Assembly (NCBI GenBank): GCA_013397865.1
Contig: VZTI01005197.1
Span: 506,948-570,947 of the forward strand
Source of the DNA: Struthidea cinerea
Taxonomy: Eukaryota; Chordata; Aves; Passeriformes; Corcoracidae
Reading direction: 5' to 3'
DNA length: 64,000 nt
The notes under the pieces were generated by a model. That model did no database searches. It worked only from the letters and a program-made list of their open reading frames with translations, and was not told the origin of the DNA. Below are positions 53,270 through 63,799 of the stretch, in pieces (positions within the stretch are counted from its first letter, which is position 1; every line of letters starts with the position of its first letter). Position numbers and translations under genes: made by a program.

Positions 53270-54110
53270 TTTGCAGCCCTGCGCGCCTGGCGCGCTTCTC
53301 CCACCGCTGGGAGACATGACTTTGGAAAAACACCTCTGGAAACACGACTTTGCCCACGCTCCACTGAGCACTGTCAAACATAGCCCAGACTCGATGCCCC
53401 AGCAGCATCGCTGGAAGAGCTCTCCCGGCCCCGGGCGGCGGTGCTGGGCGGGCGCTCCTTGATGCCCCGCCTGGCCCCGCCCCGCCGGGCCCGGCCCCGC
53501 GGGAAGCGGCAGCGGGCGCAGCCTCCGGCCACGGGCTGGGCAGGAAGGAGGGTTCGCCCCTTTCCCGCTGGGAAACCGACGGGCCTCAGCTCCGCGGGTG
53601 CGGGTGTGTGCCCCGGCCCACCCCGCCATGGCATGGTGGCCGATGCGGGTGCTGGCGCTGCTCCTCTGCCTGCTGCGGGCGGGCAGTGCCGCCCTCCCGG
53701 CACCTGCAGGCTCCCGGCTTCGGGAGGAGGGCGGCGGCAGCGGTCGGGCGTGGGATGGAGGCGGCCGGGAGCGAGAAGAAGCGGCGGCGGCGGCTTTGCG
53801 GGTAGGTATCCCAGCCCGCACTTCCCTCGCCATCCGCGCTGCACCGCGGGGCTGGTGCGGGTTCTGCCGGAGGAGGAGGGCGGGCGAGGTGCCGCCGCGC
53901 CGCTGAGGGCCGGGTGATGGAGGCCGGGAGGCGGGGCAGGCGGAGCTCCCCTCCCGCAGTGCCGGGACGCGCCCGCCCGCTGCCGCTTCCTGCGGCAGAT
54001 CTGCGGCCGCTCCCTTCGTGCCAGCCCCGCTGGTCACCGCCGGCCGCCGGAGCGGCTGCCCAGCGACATGGGACAGGCGGGCGAGGCGGGGAGGCCTCTA
54101 GGACATTATG
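53270..54110. promoter_or_regulatory. CTSO: CpG island promoter of CTSO
   Basis: This GC-rich, CpG-dense block stands in otherwise AT-rich DNA and spans the CTSO first exon. It has overlapping GC-box sequence (CCCCGCCCC at 53475-53483, followed by CGCC) about 150 bases before the start codon, and no TATA box that I can see. This is the usual layout of a broadly expressed gene with dispersed start sites. Edges are judged by eye. The transcription start is probably between about 53400 and 53620, but the sequence does not fix it. Confidence 0.8.
53628..53801 (+). CDS. CTSO: CTSO coding exon 1 (signal peptide, start of propeptide)
   Basis: This exon encodes residues 1-58 and ends in phase 0 at a GTAGGT donor. 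A leucine-rich core (VLALLLCLL, residues 8-16) followed by RAGSA gives a signal peptide probably cut after Ala21 or Ala22. The remainder is low-complexity, with glycine-rich GGGSG, an EREREE run and five alanines. EREEAAAA lines up with a shorter EREAAA stretch in mammalian cathepsin O, so the extra length of the bird protein lies mostly here. Composition is very GC-rich because the exon sits in the CpG island. A second in-frame ATG occurs at residue 6, but the first has the better context. Confidence 0.93.
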
Positions 54111-57100
54111 CTGTTCCTTTGCTTTATAAAGACGTGAAGTGATGGGGTTAACTCTTATCTGAAGACATTTTTGCATATCCCTGAAACACAAGATTTGTTG
54201 TGCTGTCAAGGACATCAGATGAGTGTGACACAACTTGTTCTCAGCTTGCCTGTTTTGTCTGTTTCATGTCAAGTTTTTGCACTTAACAAACGCTTTTTTG
54301 GTATCTGTTGGAGTTGAAATTAGTCCAATGGCTTTCTTATTGGTTTGCTAGGGATACAGGATGAATTTGAGGTGAACGGTTCTTGTTATCTAATTTCGTG
54401 TTTACTGTTGCTAACCTTTTCTTTCTCTGCTCTTACGGTTTTGTCCCTGCTGCTAATTTAATAATGCCCACAATTATTTTTTATTCCTTCAGGAAAGCGC
54501 TAAAAGAATTAGATTATTGAATTCATCATCAAAAGATAATACGACTGCTGTCTATGGAATAAATCAGTTTTCTCACCTGTTTCCTGAAGAGTTCAAAGGT
54601 ACATTTTCTGGTTGCTTCTAGTGCCTTTTCTGTTTTTGTTTTTTTTTTTTATTCTTTCCCAGAACCTTGTGTCTTTCACATTTACAGATTCCTCCCGTCC
54701 TGATAGTCAGCTAATTTACAAAGGCTGGTACCAAACTGTAAGTACTTCTGGAGGATACAACAATCCTCTTCATGTTCTGTAGTCTTGCAAGGTTGAATTG
54801 CCCACAGCCTGAATATGTTTTAGAATTCAGGAAGTTCTATTTTTCCTTCTTTCTTCTCGCAGTGCTTTAAAGCTTTTTTCAATTGCAACAGTTTTAAAAA
54901 AGGTTCTCGAGTAAATTCATATTTCCTACCCCAGCACAAAATCTGACTACAGTCCAGACAATGCTTGAAGGTCCATGGCTGAGCAATGACAGCTGTGGCT
55001 TTCTGGAGCAATATGACATACTTAATTCATTTTTTCTAGAAAATTTGTCTGATACCTGATCTAACCTTCCCTTCTTGCTGTTCATGTCTGTTGTTATATT
55101 TTCTATTCATCAGAGGATTTAACATCTTGTTTTAATTTTAAATAATTAAATTTTTTTAGTGAAAAAACAGCAACTTGCAGGTATTTCAGAATCTTTACTT
55201 TATTCTCCTCTTATTTTCCCCTTGTACATGACTAAAAGAGAGTATTTTTTAAGTAAGTAAAATGTTTTGGAAATTTTCAAGTGAAATTTGTTTTATAGAG
55301 TGGTTATGATTATTGTTCAACTTCAGAAAATCTTCACACTTTTCTACCCACATTCCCTACATAGAGTGTTTTTGTTCTTTCTGAAACTTTAGAAATATTT
55401 ACATTCATTCTGGAGTATAATGATTATTATAAAATACATGAATTTTCTATGCATTTTAGAATGAGATATAATCTCATGGTTGTAACTGTAGATCAGAGTT
55501 ACCTCTGAATTCTAGTAAAGTTGTTCATGGGATTTTTTTTGTTCGTAGATTTACAGATGTTTGTATTCTGTGTTTAGCTATTTACTTGAGAAGCATACCT
55601 CACAAACTTCCCAGATACGTAAAAGTGCCAAAGGGGAAGGAAAAACCTCTGCCAAAGAAGTTTGACTGGAGGGACAAGAAAGTCATTGCACAAGTGAGAA
55701 ATCAGCAAACAGTAAGTCCTGGTGTTTTCTGTTCCTGGTTCTCAGCAGGTAGGCTGTAGAGCGCAGTGCAGGCTTTGCAAGGTTTTGCTTGAATACTCCT
55801 TGGAGCACGGGCACCAGAATGACCAGCTGAACATACACAAAGTCATGTAGCATTTTATGCAAAGTGGTATTAGACTTAAAAGAATGAGGTGTAGAAGTTG
55901 TGCATTTAGGAACTGTGTGTAATATTTTTTTTGATCTAGTTAACAAATTCGGCAAATATTTTGCACCATGTGCGTTTTGTATTTTTCTGAAGGAACCAAG
56001 GTAAGTTCAGTACTTGACCTCATCCCCCTGGTTCACCTGGATAGGTATAGATCCTTTCCTGTTGTTTTTCTCCCATGACTGAATCCCCTTGGCTGGTCAA
56101 CACCCATATCTTTACCAGTGAACTCCTCAGGGGATGTATTCATGATAGGAAAGTAAGCAGACCCCACACAGTTAGAGTTTATCCCAAAGTGGTTACGGTC
56201 ACTGGTAAAGAACAAGCTGTTAAATCCCCAGTGTCTCCTTTCCATGCTTCACATAGGACCTTGTGAGGAATAAATCATGCTTCTTATTTTAAAGAGCCTA
56301 GAACTGCAGTGTAGATTGTAATTGTCTAAGAATTTTTCTATAATGTTTAATTTACTTTATCATTTCTTAAACTGTAATCTGTTTCTACAAAATTTTAGAA
56401 TGTGGTTAAAAACCAGTTTCATCCTGAGGCCACATTTTTCTTTGGAAAATAGCTCTATCTCACAGTAAAAAGCATCCTCAGACCTATCTTCAAGAGCAAA
56501 AATTCATCAGGAAGGAGTCCTTAAAGTAAGACACCCATAATGCATTTCTAGCTTTCACAGGGCAGTACAGGGGGAAAAACAGTTCAGCATTTTAAATGGA
56601 TGATTACATTTCTTTATTATTGCCTGAAAAACAGAGTTCAAGGATGATGTATTAAATGAAGAGCATTGCAAGACTCCTTTGCCTCTTTTCTTCTTTTCAT
56701 ATCAGGCTTCAAAAACAAAGCTGACTTTTGCTTTCTCCCCCATTTCCCTTTTCTCTCTATCAGTGTGGAGGCTGCTGGGCTTTCAGCGTTGTAGGTGGCA
56801 TAGAGTCTGCCTATGCAATTAAAAGAAACACCCTGGAAGAGCTCAGTGTGCAGCAAGTTATTGACTGCTCATACAATAATTACGGCTGCAACGGGGGATC
56901 CACTGTTAGCGCTTTGAGCTGGCTGAACCAGGTTTGAAACTCTTCATAAAAGTCTCTAAAGACTTCATCAGCTTTCGTATTACCATTCTTATTTATTGGA
57001 AAAGATTGATGGAGAAGGTGAAATGTACAGATTTTTTTTTTTTAATGTATGTGTGTGTATATATGCATACACGTATGCGTCAGTGTATATGTATGTATGC

Positions 57101-60100
57101 TTACTTATTTAGCTTGGAACCAAGAGAGAATTTGCTCAAGCAGAATTGAAATTTGATTGGAGCTTTACACTCCATTTATGTTCTTGTGAACGTAACAAAT
57201 CAGTCCACAGGAGCTGAAAATTACGTTCCTGAATTCATTTGTAGGCATACAAGTACCAGTGTAGACAGAGCCACTTATGCATATGCCATTTTGTGGATTT
57301 GAGGCACCAGCATCTGGGGAAAAGGAAGGATCTTGACATTTTCTGTTTTCAAATCTCAATAGTTTCTGTTGCAAACACTGTAAAATTATATAAAACCTCG
57401 GAATAAAATGAACTGCGTTTACCTTTGTTTCACTTGCAGCCGAAAACATTGAAAATGCAGACAAAGTTTCCACCTCAGTTGTTGCTAACACATTTCATTT
57501 CGTGAAAAATTCAAAATGTGTGTTAATAACATAGGTACACAAAAAGAGTTTGATATCTTTGAAATAAAAAGTACTCTCTCAGACTGAATTACAAGAATAT
57601 GAAAAGAATTCTTTAGTTTTTTGAATTACAAAAAAAACCCAACTTATTTTAAGAAACTGTAATTCTACCCCTGAAGAGTAATATACCCATGGCTAATAAG
57701 TCTAGATAACTTGTTTAAGTTTGAATATCAAGAACAACAAAGGATACTCACCTTGATTCCAGTGAAGCAAAATTCCCTCTTGCTTGGCAGCAGCAGGACC
57801 ACAAATGAATTAGCCTGAGGAAGTCACTGTCATAAACATACTGTACTGCAGAAGACATGAAAAGTATAAAAGGCTGATGCATACATCATATACTAGCATG
57901 AGAGTTAGATGCTAAGAACAGAATTGGACTTTACAGTATTTTATGTAACTTTTTGGGACATTTGTGCCTCTTGAACTCTCCCAAGGAGAGGATAATTTTG
58001 TGTGTGGAAGTCATTTGAAGATAATGAATAGTCATTCATTGAATGAGTACCTCTGTGTCTTGAAATTGACAGGATTGCTTATGAGGATAGTTTCTGAATC
58101 CCTTCTGAAGCCGTCTCAGGGAACAAGGAAACTAGAGATAGTAAATACTTATTTCACAATGTGACATTCTTATTTCTAATCCTGCCCAATGTACACTTAA
58201 TTTTGAGTGGGTTATGTGGTAGTTTGCTATACTATATGAGCTGCATAGTAGTGAAGTCAAATGCATTAAATTCTTACTCAATTACCTTCTTGCAGACAAA
58301 AGTAAAACTCGTCAGAGATTCAGAATACACTTTTAAAGCTCAGACAGGATTGTGCCATTATTTTGATCGCTCAGATTTTGGAGTTTCAATAACAGGATTT
58401 GCTGCATATGACTTCAGGTATCTATTATTGATTCTTTTTTATTTGCTGTACTTTTCCTTCTGTGTTCAGCAATCATGGAGTAAGCTGGAGTGAATAGTGC
58501 ATTGACCAGGCAAAGGTTATGAGGTTGATTGCATCAGTTCTGTAGCTGTGTGCTGGAGAAGGATTAATGCATTGATTAACTCTTTGACAGTTATGGCATG
58601 CCACAACGAATCCACTCAACACTGCCATCACTAAGCCTGTTCAAATGGGAAAGCTTGTGTCTTGAAATTAGGTCTTTTAAATTGGCTATAAACTGAAACA
58701 TAGGGTCAGTTACAGTTTTTAATAAATGAACATTACGCTGCTTTATTATCAGAAACAGTAAATCCTACTGATAGTAACTGAAATTTATTGAAAAAATTAA
58801 GAAGCATTCAGTTACTTCAGTATTCATGCGTTTACATATCCACCCACATCTTCTCCAGCCCATGACTTTAGAAACAGTGTTGTCAACTGAATTCTGTAGA
58901 CTTCAGCATTTTAGGTTTCTGTGTGAAGAAACTTTGTATCTGATTTTTAGCAGTATAATACATCTACATACTGAATAAAGACAAGAAATACTATTCCGAC
59001 TAGGAATTGTGTTACTGCTAGATATAAGTAACTAAAATCAATCATATCTTTGCCAATCTGTATTTTCCAAATTTAGTTATTGAACTATCATGCAGTGGTG
59101 AAAATTTTCTGCTCCAGTATATTAGATAAATAAAACTGTATGAGGATGCTAATGGTAAATGGCTGATAGTGGAAGTGTCCTGTGTTTTGATATGTTTGAG
59201 ACATATTTTAGTGTATTATTATGTATAAGAGGTACTTCTGTAGGTTTAAAAAACAGTGGGAAATTCTAATATGGACTAATGATTTGTTCAAAGCTGGTTT
59301 TGATTGAGAAGAGTGATGTACAAAATGTATGTAGAGCTCTCAATTGCCCACTGGCTTGGCCTAGAAACCTGCTGCTTTTTAATAGCATTATGTCTTTGGA
59401 TCTGCACCTGTCCCATAGCTTGTGTGTCCTATATTTTTATCACTGTGTTGTAGTACATGAAATACATAATTACTGATGTGTGTTATGTGGTATGTAGAAC
59501 TTGGAGGAAAGAGTTTAATTATTTGATTTTTAAACCGTCCTTAACAAGTAGATTATAATCACTCTAATCACTTTAGTGTGCTAACTGCAGTAACTTGGCA
59601 TTTTTACTCACTTCTTTCACAGTGGTCAAGAAGAGGAAATGATGAGGATGCTTGTCAGCTGGGGCCCTTTGGCAGTGACAGTCGATGCCGTTAGCTGGCA
59701 GGATTATCTCGGTGGAATCATACAGTATCACTGCTCCAGTGGAAGAGCAAACCATGCTGTTCTTATCACGGGTTTTGACAGAACAGGTGCGTTTCCGCCA
59801 GCTGAACTTGAGCACAGTAGGTTTCTTTTACTTGCAACTTGCCTTTTGTGGGACAAGTGATTAAAATCCAGAACTCGGTTTTCTGTTGGAAGCTGTTTGG
59901 TTTGATGTCACATCAGTTCTGGAAATGCAGCGTGATCCCAGGAGAAGAACTCTTTTCTTTCATTGCTCCTTCAGTTCTGTGGGACTTCATCCTTGTAAAG
60001 TCAAGAGCATGGCTCTGTGTGTGTTTATGCTAGGAGAGCCCATATCCAGTCTTCCCATACCAGAATATTAGCTCTGTTCTGTATGTGAACAACAGTCGGT

Positions 60101-61673
60101 TTCACTGGCCTGTGTCATCAATCCATCAGAAACTATGAGATACTAAAATGCTATTTCATGTTGTCTCTTGTTCATGAAATGTCTCTTCCAGGTAGCATCC
60201 CTTACTGGATTGTACAGAACTCTTGGGGGCCAACGTGGGGAATAGATGGCTACGTTCATGTTAAGATAGGCAGCAATATCTGTGGTAAGTCTGACAAAAA
60301 ATAAGTGAGGTGGTAAGCTGGGATATGTTTCTCAATGGCTGTAACAAAGTAATATAATACAATCGTAATAAAATACATATAATAATGTAACAGAGATATA
60401 ATGGGATCCTCAGAGAGGCAGTACAGATCATTGCTATACTTTAAAAGAGGTTGAATGAGTCCAGATGGAAAAATAAATAAAGTGGTTGCTAGTTCAACCA
60501 AGCCACGTAGTTGAATGATTGAAAAGCACCATGTAAAGGTAAAGCTGTATGAGACATAAATAATCAAAGTGCTGTTGTCCCTTACCAGGTAGAGATAATG
60601 GCATTGTAAAGTATCCAGCCATGTGTGGGGGTTCTAGGTGGGTGCCATCACTGCACTCCCTGTAGGTAAAACAGCTGCTGTCCTTGTCTGGTGGGTGCCA
60701 TTATCTCTGGGCTCAGCTCAGCAAACAACTATGAAAAGCGAATCTGCCTGGGAATTGTGCACCCTGCTTGCAGCTTTTCTTGCAGGACAGAGATATATCC
60801 TTTTAGTGCTAGTTTGATCTCCTGCCCTATGTGTTTGCATGAAATTTTTCTTTGTGTTTGAGGTATTTCTTTAGCATTAATTACCCAGTTTCTGCTGGAT
60901 ATGGAGGTAAGACAAGTCAAGCTCCTGTTTATCATTAGATTGCTGAGCCAAATTGGTGGGATATTTCCACTAGATAGGAAGTGTTGTGTCTGTTGTAATT
61001 TTATGTGTTACAGTAACCCATTGGCTTTCCCTTCCACGTGTGTTTCACAGTAGCTCTCAGTCATTGCAACAGGTGTTAGATTACCCAAGTCTTCTGCAAA
61101 TAAAGAACAGACAATATTCAGTTTGCCTGCACTTGGTAAAGATCAGAGCAATGTATCCAATCATAGCTTTCTCATGTTGCTGAATCTTTTGTTCTTACTG
61201 TTGTTATGTAAGCAATTTGGTAAGAGAAATTTAGAAGCAGTGATAAAGCAAGTCAATAATAGAGAGGGCAGGGAGAACAGATGTGTTATTTTCAAAACCT
61301 GTTCTTTCAAAAAGCAGGATCTTTCACATTTTTTGCAGTGTACCACACCAGAACAGTCCAGCAAAGGACAGTAGTTGTTCATTTTCCACAGAGATACTGT
61401 CTTCTGATTTAGAGGTGCTCTGATACCACCAGGATATAAAATTTGGAACATAAAAGCAGAGGAAGGAGGAGATTAGGTTTCAACTATACATAGTGCCAGG
61501 CAAGGAAGAAATGAAATAAAAGGGTTGCAGATGATTCCTACTGTCATAGCATGGAGGGGAGGGGGCATTGTATGAATATGAATTCTGGGAAGTCTCCACT
61601 TCAGTATTTATTAAAACCAAATTTTATTTCCTTTATAGGTATAGCAGATACAGTTTCAGCAGTATTTGTTTGA
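53628..61673 (+). CDS. CTSO: Cathepsin O, complete gene in eight coding exons
   Basis: This gene encodes a lysosomal cysteine endopeptidase of the papain family (C1A). Joining exons 53628-53801, 54493-54598, 55578-55711, 56764-56931, 58296-58417, 59623-59786, 60192-60284 and 61639-61673 gives 996 nt, or 331 residues plus TGA, against about 321 in human. Every intron is GT-AG and the reading phase holds across all joins. Residues 1-21 form a hydrophobic signal peptide. The propeptide runs to about residue 117 and contains the GINQFSHLFPEEF block. The mature enzyme starts near the FDWRD motif at residues 122-126. The catalytic set is complete: oxyanion Gln136, nucleophile Cys142 in CGGCWAF, His279 in NHAV and Asn299 in QNSWG. 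Papain-like disulfides are likely at 139-180, 173-214 and 272-320. NSS (68) and NTT (74) are possible N-glycosylation sites. The ATG at 53628 has a strong GCCATGG context and precedes the signal peptide. The NQQ-CGGCW active-site variant is typical of cathepsin O and separates it from cathepsins L, K and S. Confidence 0.97.
54493..54598 (+). CDS. CTSO: CTSO coding exon 2 (propeptide)
   Basis: This exon of 106 nt encodes residues 59-93 and the first base of codon 94. It begins after a CCTTCAG acceptor and ends at AAAG|GTACAT. It carries two N-glycosylation sequons (residues 68 and 74) and the conserved propeptide segment YGINQFSHLFPEEFK, the cathepsin O form of the GxNxFxD-type motif that helps the propeptide fold over and inhibit the enzyme. 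Confidence 0.95.
55578..55711 (+). CDS. CTSO: CTSO coding exon 3 (propeptide end, mature N-terminus)
   Basis: This exon of 134 nt completes codon 94 (Ala) and ends in phase 0 at codon 138, before a GTAAGT donor. It contains the lysine-rich linker at the propeptide junction and the mature-enzyme start LPKKFDWRD. It ends in QVRNQQT, which includes the oxyanion-hole Gln136. The propeptide junction is the least conserved part and is strongly basic here. Confidence 0.95.
56764..56931 (+). CDS. CTSO: CTSO coding exon 4 (catalytic cysteine)
   Basis: This exon of exactly 56 codons (residues 139-194) lies between a CTATCAG acceptor and a GTTTGA donor. It starts with CGGCWAFSVVGG, which contains the nucleophile Cys142. 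It continues through the LSVQQVIDCSYNNYGCNGG block, which supplies two disulfide cysteines (173 and 180) and the GCNGG motif of papain-family enzymes. Confidence 0.97.
58296..58417 (+). CDS. CTSO: CTSO coding exon 5
   Basis: This exon of 122 nt encodes residues 195-234 plus two bases of Ser235. It is flanked by CTTGCAG and CAG|GTATCT. It carries DSEYTFKAQTGLCHYF, where Cys214 should pair with Cys173. The residue after Tyr205 is Thr, where papain-family proteases, including mammalian cathepsin O, usually have Pro. Confidence 0.94.
59623..59786 (+). CDS. CTSO: CTSO coding exon 6 (catalytic histidine)
   Basis: This exon of 164 nt completes Ser235 and encodes residues 236-289 plus one base of Gly290. 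It lies between TTCACAG and ACAG|GTGCGT. It contains WGPLAVTVDAVSWQDYLGGI, disulfide Cys272, and NHAVLITGFD with catalytic His279. SWQDYLGG is a strong cathepsin O signature. Confidence 0.96.
60192..60284 (+). CDS. CTSO: CTSO coding exon 7 (catalytic asparagine)
   Basis: This exon of 93 nt encodes the end of Gly290 through residue 320 plus one base of Gly321. It carries YWIVQNSWGPTWGIDGY, with catalytic Asn299 and the NSWG-x-x-WG-x-x-GY pattern of the papain family. Cys320 pairs with Cys272. The donor is GTAAGT. Confidence 0.96.
61639..61673 (+). CDS. CTSO: CTSO coding exon 8 (C-terminus and stop)
   Basis: This short terminal coding exon follows a TTTATAG acceptor. It completes Gly321 and encodes IADTVSAVFV and TGA, matching the conserved short tail of cathepsin O. 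Confidence 0.93.
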
Positions 61674-61795
61674 CACTTAGCTGGGCCTCTACAATTGATC
61701 AAAGACCACAAGTATCATTAGGACAGACACTGTATATGAAGATGTAATTCAAAACAACATTTTCTAATATAATAAATGGCTGTAAGGGCAATTCC
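61674..61795 (+). other. CTSO: CTSO 3' untranslated region
   Basis: This is the stretch from the stop codon to just past the first canonical AATAAA at 61771-61776, about 100 bases downstream. Cleavage is expected 10-30 bases after the signal. A second AATAAA at 62931-62936 could give a longer isoform of about 1.25 kb. The exact end is inferred. Confidence 0.6.
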
Positions 61796-63454
61796 TGCAA
61801 CTCCTGGCTGAAGTTGTTAAAAATGTTTTTATTTGAAATTTGTGTTGTGTGCCAAATATCTCATGGAGTAAGAAGACTCAGAATCAACTCCAGAGTACAC
61901 AAAAAGAAGTTACAAAGATGGACTGAAGCCTCAAATGTGAGCTTTATCCAGGTGTTGAATACTACTCTATAGAAAAATCTTAAAAGGAAAGAAGTGATGG
62001 CAAATGAGAAGGAATTTGGATCAAAAGATCAGTAGTATAAGAGTATAGTTGAAATTATTTGAATATAAGAAGAATCATGAGTAACAGTTTAGAAAGTCAG
62101 CAATTACAGAATACATCAAATAGAGTGAGTGTTAAATTTCCCTCATTAATTGAATTCAGAGGTGGGACTTGGTGGTAATGAAAAAGGGGTTCCAGCTTTG
62201 CTGACCTGTGAAACTGCAGCTGTGGGCAAATATAACTAGAACTCACAACCAAACATGTAATTCTAAAATGCTCTGAATTTTTCACCTGGAATGCTTTACC
62301 TGTATCTTTTAAGAAGGCCTACTAGAAAAAGTATTGAAGAAATTCTGTAATTTTTGCAGTCAATTACTGTACCATGTTTTTAGATTAGTTTTTTTATAAC
62401 CTTTTTATGACAAATGCAGTGAGTATTTATAATAGTCTATTGTTAAGCGTTGCTGTTTTAGTCCTTCTAATTGTTAATATTTTAAGTGAAAGGAAGACCA
62501 AGTGTGATGTTTCTTTACTTCAGGTTTTGCTACTTACTGAATTTACTTGGCTGAAAACTTCAGTTGAACAAAACGTGAAGTCTTCTGTACTCTGAGTGTT
62601 GTGTAGTCTGGCCTTCCCTGAGTGGGTTACAAACAACAGATAGCACACTTCCATAACTGGAAACCAATTGCCAAAGTTCCTAATGGGCATAGATAAGAGT
62701 AATGTAGTCATAGCAATATGAAACACAGATGTGCCACCAGTGTTTTTGAGGTGCTACTGACAGGTATAAGTACCCTGAGGTGCTGGAGTAGAGAGAACTC
62801 ACCAGAAATTCCAGCCTGTGTGTCTTTCCAAAGGAAGCACTTAAAAAGACAAAGGTCCATTTAATGAGAAAATGACACTGCTTTATCAATATTCTATAGC
62901 CAAAGTTGCCTTTTATTATATACCAATTTGAATAAAAAACACTTTAAATGCCTGTCATACTCTTGTTTGAACTTTATAGTTTGCTTTAGAAGAAGACTTA
63001 ACAAAAGATGAGCTTTAATACTGCTTTATTTGAAATGCAAAGTAAGTATTTATAATCTGCTATTTTTAACAGTATTTCTACGTAAGGGATTTACATTCAC
63101 ATGTAACCCATAGATAGCAACATGATTCTTGATGTATTGTAAGTTCAGGATGCTTTGGTTTCTACAGATTCAGGACCTACTTTTTTGAATCTAGCTTTTG
63201 AAACTTGTAACCCAAAATTCCTTTTGAAATTGCACTAGAGCTCAGAAACTAATATTCTTCTGAAAGTGATGAGACTGATTATATCCTCAACTAGACATTA
63301 GGCAAACAAGCAAATACAAAAATATGTACAAATAAGTCATGATCATAACAACTGTGTGTAATTTTCTCCCTTTCTCTAGGTGTAGGCTTTAAGAAGTCAA
63401 CTGAGAGTTAAATTGGTCATTGGGGTGAATTGGGGTATCATTGTACTCTTAACG
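61796..63454. other. CTSO-TDO2 intergenic spacer
   Basis: AT-rich spacer between two convergent genes. It contains an AATAAA at 62931-62936 on the + strand and no convincing exon, repeat family or RNA gene. Short open frames here resemble nothing I know. Confidence 0.6.
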
Positions 63455-63645
63455 TAGGCTAACTCAATACAGATTTATTTTTTCTACAAGCAATAAATTT
63501 CTTTCACAAGCCAATTACACTATTCACAAAGCTGTCATACATAAATACATATTTACATGCCCCCACTCTTTGTGAGAATGGCTGGTAGCACCACTCACGG
63601 TGAAGGTCAGGAGGGTCTTTACAGCAACCAGCCTAGAAAGGCAGG
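63455..63645 (-). other. TDO2: TDO2 3' untranslated region
   Basis: Reading leftwards on the - strand from the stop, the first canonical poly(A) signal AATAAA is the complement of TTTATT at 63474-63479. The transcript should end near 63455. Only about 1.65 kb then separates the ends of the two convergent transcripts. Confidence 0.6.
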
Positions 63646-63799
63646 CTAGTCAGAGTCATCGCTGCTGAAGTAGGAGCTGTCACAGTATTCTGCTGTGTAA
63701 AGGAATTTATGAATGGTTGGGTTCATCTTTGGTATCCAGTGTCTTGGCACTAGAAATGTTGAAAGATTGAACAAATCCACAAACACCTTGTATCTGTCA
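63646..63799 (-). CDS. TDO2: Tryptophan 2,3-dioxygenase, last coding exon (partial gene)
   Basis: This is the terminal coding exon of the haem-dependent cytosolic enzyme that opens the indole ring of L-tryptophan to give N-formylkynurenine, the first step of the kynurenine pathway and strongest in liver. On the - strand a TCTTTTTCAG acceptor (ending at 63800) precedes the exon. Its first base completes a Ser codon, followed by 50 residues from DRYKVFVDLFNLSTF to YFSSDDSD and a TAG stop. The block PRHWIPKMNPTIHKFLYTAE is nearly identical to the vertebrate TDO2 tail. Active-site and haem-ligand residues lie in upstream exons outside the window, so the integrity of the whole gene cannot be judged. 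The gene faces CTSO tail to tail. Confidence 0.95.

Larger units (their letters stand above)
53802..61638 (+). other. CTSO: CTSO introns 1-7
   Basis: The seven introns are 691, 979, 1052, 1364, 1205, 405 and 1354 bases long. Apart from splice signals and polypyrimidine tracts I see no gene or intact mobile element in them. Intron 4 holds a T-run followed by a TG/TA-rich imperfect simple repeat near 57030-57105. Open frames inside the introns are short and unrelated to cathepsin. Confidence 0.75.

Noticed and set aside
53249..54037. Open frame of 262 codons on the - strand, antisense to CTSO exon 1
   Set aside because: All frames of the CpG island are open because AT-containing stop codons are rare there. 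The product is low-complexity Ala/Pro/Arg/Gly and overlaps other long frames (156 and 215 codons) on the same strand.
53586..54233. Open frame of 215 codons on the - strand across the CpG island
   Set aside because: Same composition effect. No family resemblance and no splice or poly(A) context.
58161..58493. Open frame of 110 codons taken as one exon
   Set aside because: Only 58296-58417 is coding: it has the acceptor and donor and matches cathepsin O. The flanks are intron read through by chance.
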